Source: Acanthaster planci
Taxonomy: Eukaryota > Echinodermata > Asteroidea > Valvatida > Acanthasteridae
Direction of reading: 5' to 3'
NCBI RefSeq assembly: GCF_001949145.1
Contig: NW_019091528.1
Location: 167,512 to 205,668, forward strand
DNA length: 38,157 bases
Notes under the pieces: generated by a model
What the model was told of the DNA's origin: nothing
Database searches by the model: none
Seen by the model: the letters and a program-made list of their open reading frames with translations, nothing else
Shown: positions 23,785-35,070 of the stretch, in pieces
How the letters are laid out: every line of letters begins with the position of its first letter
Position numbering within the stretch: the first letter of the stretch is position 1
Made by a program: the position numbers and the translations under genes

Positions 23785-25118
23785 GCATACGTAAATCCTG
23801 TAACTGAGAAGTCTTTGCGTACTTGGGTAGTATTGAATTTTCGTGCTTGTGTTGTGTCCACGGCATGATTCTCATATTTAAGCATAATTTTTCCATGGTT
23901 GACTTTGGCAGAGCCAGGAAATCTGGCCCCAGGTGATGAAAACTGGGGATGAGATTGGTTTCTAATTCCCCTCTAAAATCCGTGGTTAGAAGTTGCCTAT
24001 GGGTGTAGCGAAAAGAAATAATCGTGACTGCAGATCCTGAAAAAGCAACATACCGGTACATGTATACAGACTCCAAGCTGCCGTCTGGAAATTAAAAAAA
24101 ACCACATCTGTTAGTTTTCTTGCTGGCCAAAAATGAGCGCACTGAATAATTTGTTCCCAGCAGGAATGATGCTGATGATGCAGTTTTCCACTCAAGAATT
24201 TCTGTCATAATTTGGTAATTCTGGCTAAACCACCACAGGTGACATGCCCGTTGAAAATTGGCCAATTAGCGGAGAATGGGGGGAATTGGGATCTGTCCGC
24301 AGTAAACACAGTGCCAGATCAGCCTTTCCCCAGTGATTTTTCTCACCCTGTTGGGGGAGGGGATGAATAGTCGCAGATTTTTATGCGGAGGCACGTTGGG
24401 TATTGGGTTACATGAGTGCGCATCCCCATCTCTCCATTTTGGATGGGCGGTTCTCTGTGTGTCTTGTCATCTTAAGCTATTGATGAGTTTGGAAAGAGGC
24501 CTGGAAAGAACTTCCCCGTATTGAGCATGATGGTCTGCATATTGCCGTCCCTGGAAATAATGCCAAATTGCGCAATTATTTACTGTATGTGTGTCCTACT
24601 GAATATTCATCTACATGTACATGTTGGCTTGGAGACTCAAGGGCATATGATGATGACTGTGCTGCAACCTGTCAATGCATGTGATTTTGTAAAATCATGA
24701 CCTCAGGCTTTAATCCATTATTGTGTCAAAACAAGAAGAGTTTTCCATGCACATAAATCCTTATGGTCGGAACTGTATTGTTTGCAAAATTCACACATGT
24801 ATCTGTCATGTACATAACCATAGATTGGTATTTGTTACCAAGCTACTAGTGCTGGTAAATCCCAAACCTGATTGGGGGCAAGTTCATACCTGGTTCAGGC
24901 AGGAGGTGCTTTCAACTGGTCAAAGATTAGTGATTGGGCCAAATTTTAGACTGCAGGTAACCAGTTTGGGGACGATAACGGTAATGTTGTAATAATTTGG
25001 ATGAACTGCATTCGCTGTGGGCAGGCCCAGTACATGTATAAGCTTATGTGTCTTACATGTATCTGACTACCCTAGACTGTTACAAAGAGTACCATTGAAG
25101 TTTTTTTCCTTATTCAAG

Positions 25119-25369
25119 TGGGTCATTCTATAAATTTGGGTCTAGTTTTTTTCCTGTCCCTGTTATGTCTGGCATGTGATTTTATAATGTTTAGAACTCA
25201 TTGTTTAATTCCAAGATTGAATAAGTACTGCAAATGATAGTTTGAAATCAATTTCAGTGATACATGCACATCCCTTGTCAAACATGTCAGGTGGTGCATG
25301 TATGTGTGTCAGAGGCAACAGAGATGGAAAAATGTCACCCTTTGGACCCCAAATGTGTAGAATGATCCA
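25119..25369. mobile_element. Inverted-repeat element family B, copy 1
   Basis: The left end TGGGTCATTCTATAAATTTG and the inverted right end TGGATCATTCTACACATTTG match. The pairing continues inward imperfectly for about 50 bases, through a GGGTC block and a TCCCTGTT / TCTCTGTT block. The internal sequence, including GTTTGAAATCAATTTCAGTG, is shared with the copy at 27788-28050. No coding capacity is present. It looks like a non-autonomous DNA transposon (MITE) and ends about 480 bp before PPCDC exon 2. Confidence 0.6.
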
Positions 25370-25854
25370 AGTTCAGTACATTGTGTACATGTACGCATTT
25401 GTGGAAATGAATCTGAACCTGATTAAATGGAGAAATTTTCAGAAAACTTTTCAAAATCTGGCAAAACCTTTTCAAATATCATGCTTTGAGGATTATAAAC
25501 TCAATTAGAAACAGACAGTGTTGTTCACTGAAAAAATAGATGAATGTATTTTGGGAGAAAGGATAGTATATTTTTGCAAATGTGAGACAGAGAGGAAAGT
25601 AAAACCTGACTTAACCCTGACTGATTATCTTGCCCAGTCAGCTAGCAAGTAACCAGAATTGTGATATTGTTGTCAGTAAAACTTTCATACATGTCTTCAT
25701 TTTATGCAGTAAAGGTTGGTTTATAAAAAAAACAACAAAGATTTAGAATTATTACCTGCATGTTTTAAGAAACAGAAAAATGCAGTTCAGGATTTCTTAC
25801 CTCATGTTGTAAAGTTTCCATTATTTGTCATTCCCTTCACTCAACACAACACAG

Positions 25855-25956
25855 CTCCAGGTGTCCGTAATTGCCACGGAGAATGCCTGTCACTTTTTCC
25901 AAGCATCAGATCTCCCCGGAGAAGTTGCAGTCTACCGCGACGCGGACGAGTGGTCG
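25855..25956 (+). CDS. PPCDC: Phosphopantothenoylcysteine decarboxylase, coding exon 2
   Basis: These 34 codons continue PPCDC in phase 0 from exon 1: LQVSVIATENACHFF, then a conserved stretch ending YRDADEWS. This matches the second beta strand of the Rossmann-like HFCD fold and the segment of human PPCDC that reads VVTTERAKHFY and then SDADEWE. The acceptor is CACAG|CTC (AG at 25853-25854) and the donor is TCG|GTGAGT (GT at 25957-25958), a strong site. Together the two exons give 89 residues of a protein that is about 200 long in animals. The catalytic His of the DPVLHI-type motif, the Asn of the PxMN motif and the Cys of the C-terminal loop lie in later exons that I did not find in this window. 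Confidence 0.9.
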
Positions 25957-27099
25957 GTGAGTACCAGCATCTGTACTGTCTCAGTGTGCAACAAGAGCTC
26001 ACACAATACAGTGTGTCTCATTAACTCGTAGGCCTTTGACACGTTCAGTACCTGCACATGTTCCTGATTAAGTCACCGGTTTTTATATTAGCTACGTGCG
26101 GCCTACGACACAGGCTAAATTTGCTGTATACATATGAGTGCCTCTCCGCTGCCTCACACACGCACGGCCACAGAGTAGCAAGCCATGCCCCAACTGTGAT
26201 GATGCTGGTTGTGTAGCGAGCTCACTAGGGCTGGCCGTTATCTGTAATAATGAGAAGTTCACGACCCTTGTCATCATTGGAGGGTTTCTCCGGTGACTGG
26301 CTTTGGCAGATGCATGGAGGTGACAGGGTAGTGGGAGATGGTGGAAGATGTCCTAACACGTACAGTGGAACAAATCTAATGCCTAATAAAAAGATAATAA
26401 TAAGGGATTGAACCCCTGTTTTGTCTTGTAAAGAGATTATTTGATTTGTTATTCCTGTATTCAGGATTTTTTCAGATTTCTTGTTCATGTATTGAACTGT
26501 TTTTGATTTCTGACTTTAATAAGGGGATAGTGCTTGGCTGAGTTGTTTAAGACCAGATCAGGAGAGTAATGAATGATTTATTTTTGAAAAGGTTCCACCC
26601 CTTTTTAATTGGAAGGTGTCCACTGCATTTTCTGCAAATGTTAAGCATGGGCCAACTCTGTTGGTCAAAGATAAAAGACAAGTTCATTTCTTCAGACTTT
26701 AAATACAAGTAACAAAAGGTTGAGAGAAAAGTGTGTGACTGCTTTGCGCATGTGTCTCTGGCAGGGAATGTTTTTACACACAAGACACTTGTACCCTAAA
26801 TGTAAACACATGTATGGTTTGCCTTCCTAATGACCAAAACAACCCAGTTGCCCATGGCCTCTTTGTCCCCTCCCCCCCCGCTCAATAATACTGGATCCAC
26901 CCCCTCAGCTTTGTTCACTCTGATTTCATGATGAGAGTTCTTTATTTGACATTTAAATTGTAATGTTCGTGCAAGCCTGAAACGAGATACACGTAATTTG
27001 ATTACTGAAGAAATTCGACCAGCGATGGTTTCACTGGCCCATAGCTTCAAGTGTTACTTCAGAAAAGTATTAGCACTGCACAGCCATACATCAACACGG

Positions 27100-27270
27100 C
27101 ATCTGTGATGCAGGGCGGCACGCATCCCTGCCGAATATGCATCCCTCAGTTGGCCAGCTCCTCTTGATTTGCTGCCGAGGAATGATTGATTGCAAAAAGG
27201 CTAATGGCATTTAGACTAGCCCAATGTGATTAGGTCCTGAAGTTCTCCCAATCAGGCTATGTGTGATGGC
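27100..27270. promoter_or_regulatory. Possible cis-regulatory block in PPCDC intron 2
   Basis: This non-repetitive block contains a TGATTGAT (27183-27190, Pbx/Meis-like), a CTAATGG and a GATTA (27228-27232, Otx/bicoid-class core). There is no open frame. The call rests on motif clustering only. Confidence 0.2.
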
Positions 27271-27787
27271 GGCATGTGGGAAAGTAGGACGGGATCACTT
27301 GGTCTCATCTGTTTGTTCGGTCATAATTTGCATTGTTCCTTTGGGGAAGGGAAGTTGCAGTGATGAGCACTTTTCCAGGATGATGCAACCTCTGGCTTTG
27401 GTTCTTACAAATGGGTCGTTAGGGAGACATTTTGTGGTAAATTTTTCAACCTTGGGGAGACATTAGTCTACCATCGGTCTACCTCTTTGCAAGAAGGAGG
27501 CCGAATTTTAATGTCCAAATTTTGAGAGATGATAGATTAGGGTCTAAATTGAAAACATACAAAGTTTGGTTCAGATTAGATGAGGGAATATTTAATTATG
27601 GGACAGTAAAGTTTGTGCACGTTCCTATGGGAATGTCTCCCAAGTGACCCATTTTCGGTAAACAGTGTTACCACACTCTACCCACTTCCAAGCACTGACA
27701 TGTGACATCATCAGCAGAAAAAAAAATGCTAACATGTCGGACATAAAAATGACAACATTCGAGAAACAAATACATGTATCCAACTTA

Positions 27788-28050
27788 CATGTGGCTAGTT
27801 CCAGAAATCAGGGGTCCATTTTTTGTGTGTGTGTCCCTGTCACATCTCACATTTGATTTTGTAAGTTCAGAACACATTTTCTAATTTCCAAGAGTGATGA
27901 ATAAATTCAAATTACTTGCCAAACAAAAAGTAACAGTTTGAAATCAATTCCGGTGATATTTCCATGTCAAATAACAAAGGCCAGATGTAACAGGGACACA
28001 AAAATCTAACACTTTTGGACCCCTAATTTCTGGAATTAACCATCTACATG
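27788..28050. mobile_element. Inverted-repeat element family B, copy 2
   Basis: The left end CATGTGGCTAGTTCCAGAAAT and the inverted right end CATGTAGATGGTTAATTCCAG match apart from a 2-base gap. They continue through AGGGGTCCA and GTGTCCCTGT blocks (about 55 bases per arm). The interior shares GTTTGAAATCAATT and neighbouring sequence with the copy at 25119-25369, in the same orientation and order. The element has no coding capacity. Confidence 0.7.
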
Positions 28051-29349
28051 TTTGGATCTTACAAAGGAGCGTCCATAGATTGTGGACCTCTTTAGCCTAG
28101 ACTTGATTTCCTCCAGAGATTTGCTGCTGGGTCTGCAGATGAGACACTTAACCTTGATGCTTCTTGACTTATTTTCCAGACCACTCAGACTGCATCCAGT
28201 TGAATACATGTAGGTGGTCGTAACGTAATTACTACCGTGCACAATAGGCCTAATAGGCCCTCCACCACCATTACTGAAATGCTGAAGGTCACCTACTGCC
28301 CGCAGAATAAAACTCATCTCATCAGCTGCCAGCATTGAAGGTCACCCTGCAGTAATTAAGGATTTAAACTATATTCACGTGTGCATAATTTATATTATTC
28401 CTAGAAAGAGTCAACATGATTTTGGTAGTATGCGGTCAGTGTTTGTAGGAACATGTACTGTAGATGTACATGTACATTGGGTGTATATGTATCGTAGTTC
28501 AGTGACACTGGCCTGGCAGCTGCTGACACTGTTTCATTCATAAGTTTGAAACTTTCAATTGTACCAGTACGTAGTGTTAGAGAAATCAGTGGTCTGTCCG
28601 AATATGCGTTTAATGTTTATTTATTGCTGAATCACTTGGGAAAAGCCTCAAGTTAACATTTACCATCCAAGGAGTAATTACATGTACATGTACGTGTACA
28701 TACATGTACTTTTCCATTCAAGAAGTTCTCCATCAATTTTCATCAAAGCAGAAATAACACTCATTGTATCCATTCATGCAATATTTTTCAGAAAAATCTT
28801 GGGATGCTTGTTTTAAGTTCCAATATGAAACTTGAAAACTGACTTCATATGCGATTATCAGTGCTTTCGTATTGTTCGGTACAGCACTCTAAACAAGAAC
28901 CGCCGAACTTGCTCATTGTGGAATCACATCACTTACATGTACATGTATACGGGCATGTTGCAGGCATTTCTTAATTTTCAGTTCTTTTATGTCATTACGC
29001 TCTATCGATTGGAGAGGCATTGAAATTGCATGTTCACATGTACGATGTACGGTTACCAGTACCACCTGCATGCCATCACGGTGCTTCTTATTCTGGTTGG
29101 ATTATAGTACCGGTAGTCTGCTGGTCATGAACACTGGTGTCCCCTCTACATGTATTTATGCATGTAATTGAGAAGAGAAAAAATGTGTGAACATCAGAGG
29201 ACTTTCTTCTGATTGCTACTTCATTTGCACAGTTTCTAAAAGAAAAAACTTCCCCCCCAAAAAACTTTATACATGTACATGTAGTTCTGTCTTTCTCCAC
29301 TTCAGTATTTCTTCTTGGTATACAAGCAATACCTTCCCTGGCTCAGGGA

Positions 29350-29640
29350 TTGACATGGCACTCCAGGAATGGCAAAGCCAGCTGTGGGGAGATTTGAGCA
29401 GAGATAGATGTACCGTACCTGTAATGGTCAAAGAGCTGTTTTGAAGGATTGACGGAGCTGGACGGGGGAAGATGTTTCTGTGTTTATCTTGCCGGGGCCT
29501 TTGTGGACAGTGGATAGCGAGCCAGCTGTAGATGTCATCGGAGGTCCGGCAGAAATGGACAAGCTTATTGCGATTGTCATCAGATAAAGAATGGTGTCAC
29601 CCTGGTTACAGTCCAATTCAGCGACAGAGAGAGAGATTTA
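29350..29640. promoter_or_regulatory. Possible cis-regulatory block in PPCDC intron 2
   Basis: This is a more GC-balanced, non-repetitive block without TACATGTA words, containing AGCTTATTGCGATTG (29560-29574) and ATCAGATAAAG (29579-29589). Neither strand holds a convincing exon. The call is tentative and based on texture. Confidence 0.15.
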
Positions 29641-30639
29641 CCATATATCCATGTTTAAAGTTCTTCGTAAATGGCATTCAAATACTGGCAACAGAGGTTT
29701 ATCTGGGATAAACGGGGTTAAAAGGAAGACCTTCTGGCACAGTGGTGGAATTTCAGCATGAATGTGACTCAGAACTGATTTTTTTTGGCAAAGTGCTTAA
29801 AGGATCTGCAGGGTGTTTGTTCTAAGCAGGTTTCAGAGTTTACCATAGATGGACCGGTATATGCTAACCTTTGATATTCTGTTTGAGCAGCAGTCAGAAA
29901 AACACAGTCATTGGACATTGCTGCCCTTGGTCCATACACAAGCAGTTGATGATGCTCTGCAGACCATACAGCTGCATGTACATTTCCAGTGTAGCTGTAC
30001 TCATCTCATGACATGTAGAGTACAGGTGGACATTAGTTTCCATGTGTAGTTTCCATGTACCCCCGTTAGGAGCACTGTGGCACAGAGAACAGGTGACCAT
30101 TTTTCATCAGAATGTGCACAAATTTAAAGCAGTCATACATGTACATGTATGTATGTGTGCAAAGGAAGTCTCTCATGTCTGTTTATTATCAGTCAAGATA
30201 CATGTACATGTATTTAGAGAAAGTATGTGTGTGTACATGTATGTAGGCTCTACAATGTCAGGAAGAAAAAATTTACACGTATCTTTTTTTATTGAAGAGC
30301 ACGTATGTTTTGTACTGGTACATGCACAAATGCAGGACGGGCGCAATGTACACGTAGATGTAGTCATTTTGGGCGGTGCTGTGCATCCAACTTTCCTTTC
30401 AATTATACACATAAGTTTGAAGATGAAACATTCTTGTTTTTGGACTGATCTGATGCAACATCCTGGGAAGAAAACCATATTTTTTTCGCCCCGAAACAAT
30501 TTGAATGTCACTTTGATTAACTATAGTACATAGTCAGAATTTCTCTTCAACCAAGTATTGATTTAAGCCTCTCACTTCTTTTACAACCAAGTTCTCACCG
30601 CAAGAATGCCTCTCTGGGATAAGTCAAACATTATCAATT

Positions 30640-30925
30640 CACAGAGGGAGCTTTCCGAAGGTGTCAAGGGGGGGTGATTGAATCTAGTAATTGGCCAGAC
30701 ATTGCAGAGGCCTCCACTTGTGCCTTAGCCAGCGTGTCCTGGCATTGCAGGGCAGACCATCGGCTTGGCTGGAGTGGGTAGGATATTGAAAAGGACAAAC
30801 TCTATTTGAAGACGGCCAGGAGCACATGAAGTGTCTAATCGAATCAGACATCAATCACGCTGATCTGATGTAATTAAAGGAAGAAGGCATGTGCCTTGAG
30901 ACGAATTGCCGGCTCCCCGTACAGT
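30640..30925. promoter_or_regulatory. Possible cis-regulatory block with homeodomain-like sites
   Basis: This non-repetitive stretch has a cluster of sites: TAATTG near 30688, TAATC at 30836-30840, ATCAATCA (Pbx/Meis-like) at 30850-30857, and TAATTAA at 30871-30877. It is free of TACATGTA words and of open frames. This pattern is seen in developmental enhancers; function and conservation are untested. Confidence 0.25.
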
Positions 30926-32099
30926 GTTAAGATGTGTGCAGGTGTATGCTAAGTTTCGGCAGGGCGTGTTGCCTCAGCGCAGACCACTTGCTAAATATTT
31001 GGGTGTATGCAGTGGGCTCACCAACTTGCCTTTTGCTTGTTTTATCTTCCTTCATTAAGCGCTTGCCTAAATATTTACCCCCAGTACAGAGACTACAAAA
31101 CTTGCTTGTATTCCAAGTACGTGTACCAGTACTAGTACATTCAATATGTGGTTACTCGTATCAAGGTTTTACCTTATGTAAAAGCATGTTCATGATAGAT
31201 TCAGCCGGTATATGCTATGCCTCCAGTTGATGGACGGAGCATATTGTCCAGAATACTGATATTTTTGCTGTTAGATGTCACTGTGACATTGACACTGCCA
31301 ACTACTTGATGCAAACCCTCAAGTTATCTGATTAGATGAACATGTGGCTGAAGTTTAAGGCAAAACTGAAGAGTGAGCAATTTAGGGCTGTAGCCCATGA
31401 GCTCTGGGTTCCATACCGGTAGGTATATCTGTTATTTTGTCACTGTTTTCACAAAGAGACTCTTTGGTCCCAAATCATGATTTTTCCAAATTTCTGGGTT
31501 TTTTTTCAAAATCAATTAGCCAATGCGATGCCTGCAACTTGTACAACTTTGAGTAGTTATTTTTATCCCATATCTGCTGACAGCAGCCAAAATATGGTCC
31601 ACCTGGGGCAAAATTCAACTGCTGGTATACCGCATTTTGCGTTTTCACAAAGAGGCGGATTTGTCTTCCATAGAAATACATGTAGCATTATCAATAAAGG
31701 GCAAATCCATGAACAAACTCATTTTGCTGTCACGAACATGCAAATGTGACTCCAGTGATGTATACAAATGTAACAATTTTGTACCTGGCACGTGCTATAG
31801 CAAAATAGCGCGCATTTTCACGAATAGACAAAAGTCAGACAAATTTTAGCTTTTTCAGGAATAGACAAACGTCTTTGTTTACAAAATAAACAATTTTTAT
31901 TGACTTCTTTAAATATTATTTGTAGTTCTGTGTTATTAAAGATCCCGTCATTCTTGCAGCAGCATCGGTTAAGGCAAAGGAAGGCTAAATACTGGGGAAA
32001 TAAGCGTTTGAAAAAGAGACCAACTTCACGTGCGATATTCTCAAAAACCTATGTGCAGATTTTACTCTCCGGTGAGAAATTTGCCTCTTCATGAAATGT

Positions 32100-32465
32100 G
32101 CCAATTTGTGCCTTTCGCCCAAACTGTGACACTCTGCAGTCTCAGACACCATATTGCTTTCATGTTATTGCAGGCACTTCAGGCCAACCCCAGCGCCAGA
32201 CCCACATGCAGGATCATGGTCGTATAATTCCAGTCACATTCCATTTGCGTCTCATTCCGATCACGAATCACAATCTCCTTTCGTCCAAGAGGTCTCATTT
32301 CCCACAGGTCCCCTCCACCTGCGCGAAATCTACATTCAATCGGTGTTTTTTCGGGCCCGCATCTCAGGCCTTATCGCAATGTGGAAATTGATCCACTGGC
32401 ATCTCGTCGGAGCGGTTGTCACTGAGGCACAACCCACTCGGTTAATATTTCCTTCTAAAGCTTAA
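32100..32465. other. Non-repetitive GC-balanced block, function unknown
   Basis: Two overlapping plus-strand frames (about 100 codons each) cross this block without recognisable domains. No TACATGTA words occur inside it. It could be a conserved non-coding element or an unrecognised exon. I cannot decide from the sequence alone. Confidence 0.2.
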
Positions 32466-32824
32466 GAGCAGAGATGATCTTTTGGAATACATGTATGCAT
32501 GAAAAGTGTGGGATCTTATCCAGTATTCTGCAGCATGTGCTTGCTGGTGTGCTTACAGGTCATAATTGTAGAAAAATCTTAGTCAAACTTTTTGTAAATG
32601 CTGCGTGACTTCAAGGCAGCAAATTCATCCCCGTTGCACAGCGTTTGTGAAGAATGTTCATCCACACTCATCTTTGGGATTAATTACATATGTACTTACA
32701 CTGCAAAGACGAGCCCAATAAGTGTGGAGATTACATGTACTGTCAACATGAAGTAACCGCTTCTCCATATCTGTGGAACACGCTGATGTAAGTCATGTGA
32801 GTTCCTATAAAAAGTTGAAAGATA

Positions 32825-32899
32825 TGTACATGTACATGGCATACATGTACACTGCACATGTACATGGCATACAAGTACATGTACAGTGCATGTACATGT
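32825..32899. repeat. TACATGTA-rich imperfect tandem array
   Basis: About two copies of a unit of roughly 28-34 bases (ACATGTACATGGCATACA, then TGTACACTGC or TGTACAGTGC) are followed by a partial third. Frames through it read as MYMY- or HVHV-type peptides on both strands, which is an artefact of the word. Confidence 0.8.
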
Positions 32900-34899
32900 G
32901 TTACCGGTACTGGTCTTTCACGCATAGCGCACAGTTTATTCCTTCTTGTTCGTTGTCATAATATCTTGACCTCAACATAATGTTGCCGGGACCCTGGTGA
33001 GAAAAGCAAACATGATGATGTGTCCTTTCTGTTGGCGTAAAGTGCGTGTGCTACTGTACATTTCTGTGTTGATGCACATGTACATGGACTGCTATCCGCC
33101 GCCATGCTGCATGGTTGCATTTCATTGAATGCGCGAATCCCTGTGACAGCCCACCTGTTTCTTTAAAAAAAATGTTATTTCTACCATGGCACATTAGCCT
33201 ACAGGTGTAACCAAATTTTCAAGGAGGCATTTATAATGCTTAAGAGTTATTAATTTTGTATTTTATCGATCATTTTTATAAATGATTTTAGTCTTGATTT
33301 TGGGTTTTGGTTTTGGGCTTGTTTGATGACACACGCATTGAATGTGACTCCTGAGTTTCAAGCAAGCAATTTTCATCAAATCTCCAGCGCTGCCATTTAT
33401 TAATCATTCATTGGCCGCTGTTGTTCAAATGTCACACGTCACCTAATGTACTTGGCCGATGTCTCGCTCAAGTTGTTGTCAACACTACGATGTACCGACA
33501 ACATGATCAGAGGGTGAGTGGAGCAAAATGACTGATCCAGAAGTGCTGGCTGCTTTGACAATCCCCCCCCCTCTTAAAGGGAGGAATAATCCATGTGGTA
33601 CTGGTATATATGCCTTATGTTGACAGTTCACTGTGAGGGATCCAGCATTTACAAATGAGAAGGTGAGGGGAAGAGAATTTCTGTCTTTTTAAGCTATTTA
33701 CAGTCCAGTGCTTAAGAAGAAATGGGGGTAGGATACCGGGTAAGGAAAAGATGCATAGTACAAATGTATTCATAAATAGGTCCTCCTCCCCCCCCCTAAA
33801 AAAAGAAAATTAAATGGGAGGGGGACGCTGGGTACCCCATCTTTGATCTGCTACCGGTTTGTCACAAGCAGATCCAAATATTGTCCAAAATTGTGTTGCA
33901 GTGAGCAATATTTGTAGGGGGTACATAGAAATGCTTCAATTCAAATCGTTTTGAAGTACACAGATTGAGCATGCATGCCTTGTCACACTTGGCAGAATTG
34001 GGTCTACATTCATGCCAGGCAGTCTCTGGAAATTTGGGCTGTTGTTGGCAGTGACACTTGCTGGAGCCACTTTGTATCAGCGCAGCATGTGGGTTGTTAG
34101 GGCCATCTGCAGCCACGATTTACGGCCTGCGAAAAGTAATATTTACCAGTACTTACAGTTCATGTACCGGTATGGCTGACACTACCCAGTGCAATGTTGT
34201 ACTGTGTGTTCAGTTTTGTACAAGTTACATGTACATGCAGATGTACCTCTGGACATTCTGGAAGAGCGTATCTGTAATTGGGCCAATTTCAATTTAACCC
34301 CTGGATCTGATAGATTATTGACCGATGATAAGGTACATGTACTGATACATGTATACACTGGCACTGGTATATGTACAAGTGAATATACACAAGGTGTATG
34401 TATTATGAAAGCCCCTTGAGCATCTGTAAGCAGATGCCATGTTTTAAAATGCACGCAGCAAATCTCAATGTTTGAAGTCCCTTGTCATATTTGTTTCTTA
34501 GGCATGCTGAAGTTTACATGTCTCAGAAGACATCTACATTGTATCCTTGTCTTTACCTCCTGACAGTCACTGTTCTCTCGTCCTGGTGAGTTCCTTTCCA
34601 GGGTACCACTTGCAGCAAAATGTCATCATCCCCCATGGGCTTTATCAGACTGCCTCATTAGTTTCCAAGTTGGGCACATACAGTCCTTGCCACATCCGCA
34701 TTTAATTCGGAAAGCAATCCATAATGGTTACCCCTCCTCGGAATTCTCGAACATTAGGTTTCATCCTGCCCACTCACCTGTGCTTATCATGATGTTACCT
34801 CTTGCAAATTGATATTTTTTTCTTCTGCCACGTTGAGGGACCCACTAATACCAATATATTGGTTTCAGCTGTGAGCCTAAGTTTCAGCAATGGCTTCAA

Positions 34900-34916
34900 T
34901 TTTTTTTTTTTTTTTT
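34900..34916. repeat. Poly-T run of 17
   Basis: Homopolymer T tract followed by AG. No adjacent exon was recognised, so it is treated as a simple repeat. Confidence 0.9.
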
Positions 34917-34977
34917 AGAAAATTGCAGCATTATATAATATGCACAACAACTTTCTACTGAATGTGAAGACCGTTCT

Positions 34978-35070
34978 TATGCAAATCATATTTGCATAAG
35001 TGCAGTAAGAAGAATACACTGTACTTTCATGAGCGGATGGAATGTTCCATTGGGAGTGGAATATTCCATT
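34978..35070. promoter_or_regulatory. Paired octamer and TEAD-like palindromes
   Basis: TATGCAAAT, CAT, ATTTGCATA (34978-34998) is a perfect inverted pair of POU/octamer sites with a 3-base spacer. Forty bases on, TGGAATGTTCCATT (35038-35051) and TGGAATATTCCATT (35057-35070) are two near-identical inverted motifs whose GGAATG/GGAATA and CATTCC-like halves resemble TEAD sites. Sequence pattern only. Confidence 0.3.

Larger units (their letters stand above)
10175..25854 (+). other. PPCDC: PPCDC intron 1, about 15.7 kb
   Basis: The intron is bounded by donor GTACAT at 10175 and acceptor ACACAG ending at 25854; both exons are phase 0 and join conserved PPCDC sequence. Inside are the inverted-repeat element at 17603-17882, one copy of a second family at 25119-25369, a tandem repeat at 13773-13836, many TACATGTA and TACCGGTA words, and a possible regulatory block near 16225-16500. 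No nested gene was recognised. The frame around 22129-22311 is the only one that reads somewhat protein-like, and it is unassigned. Confidence 0.75.

Noticed and set aside
28036-28335. 99-codon minus-strand open frame
   Set aside because: No recognisable family, and its end overlaps inverted-repeat element copy 2. It is kept only as unexplained intronic sequence.
30042-30533. 163-codon plus-strand open frame
   Set aside because: It is rich in HVHV, MYMY and VHVCM stretches that are direct translations of TACATGTA arrays. A minus-strand frame of similar quality overlaps it. No domain or codon bias supports a gene.
34850-34863. 14-bp perfect palindrome ACCAATATATTGGT with inverted CCAAT boxes
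   Set aside because: It is short and isolated in AT-rich intron, with no promoter context nearby.
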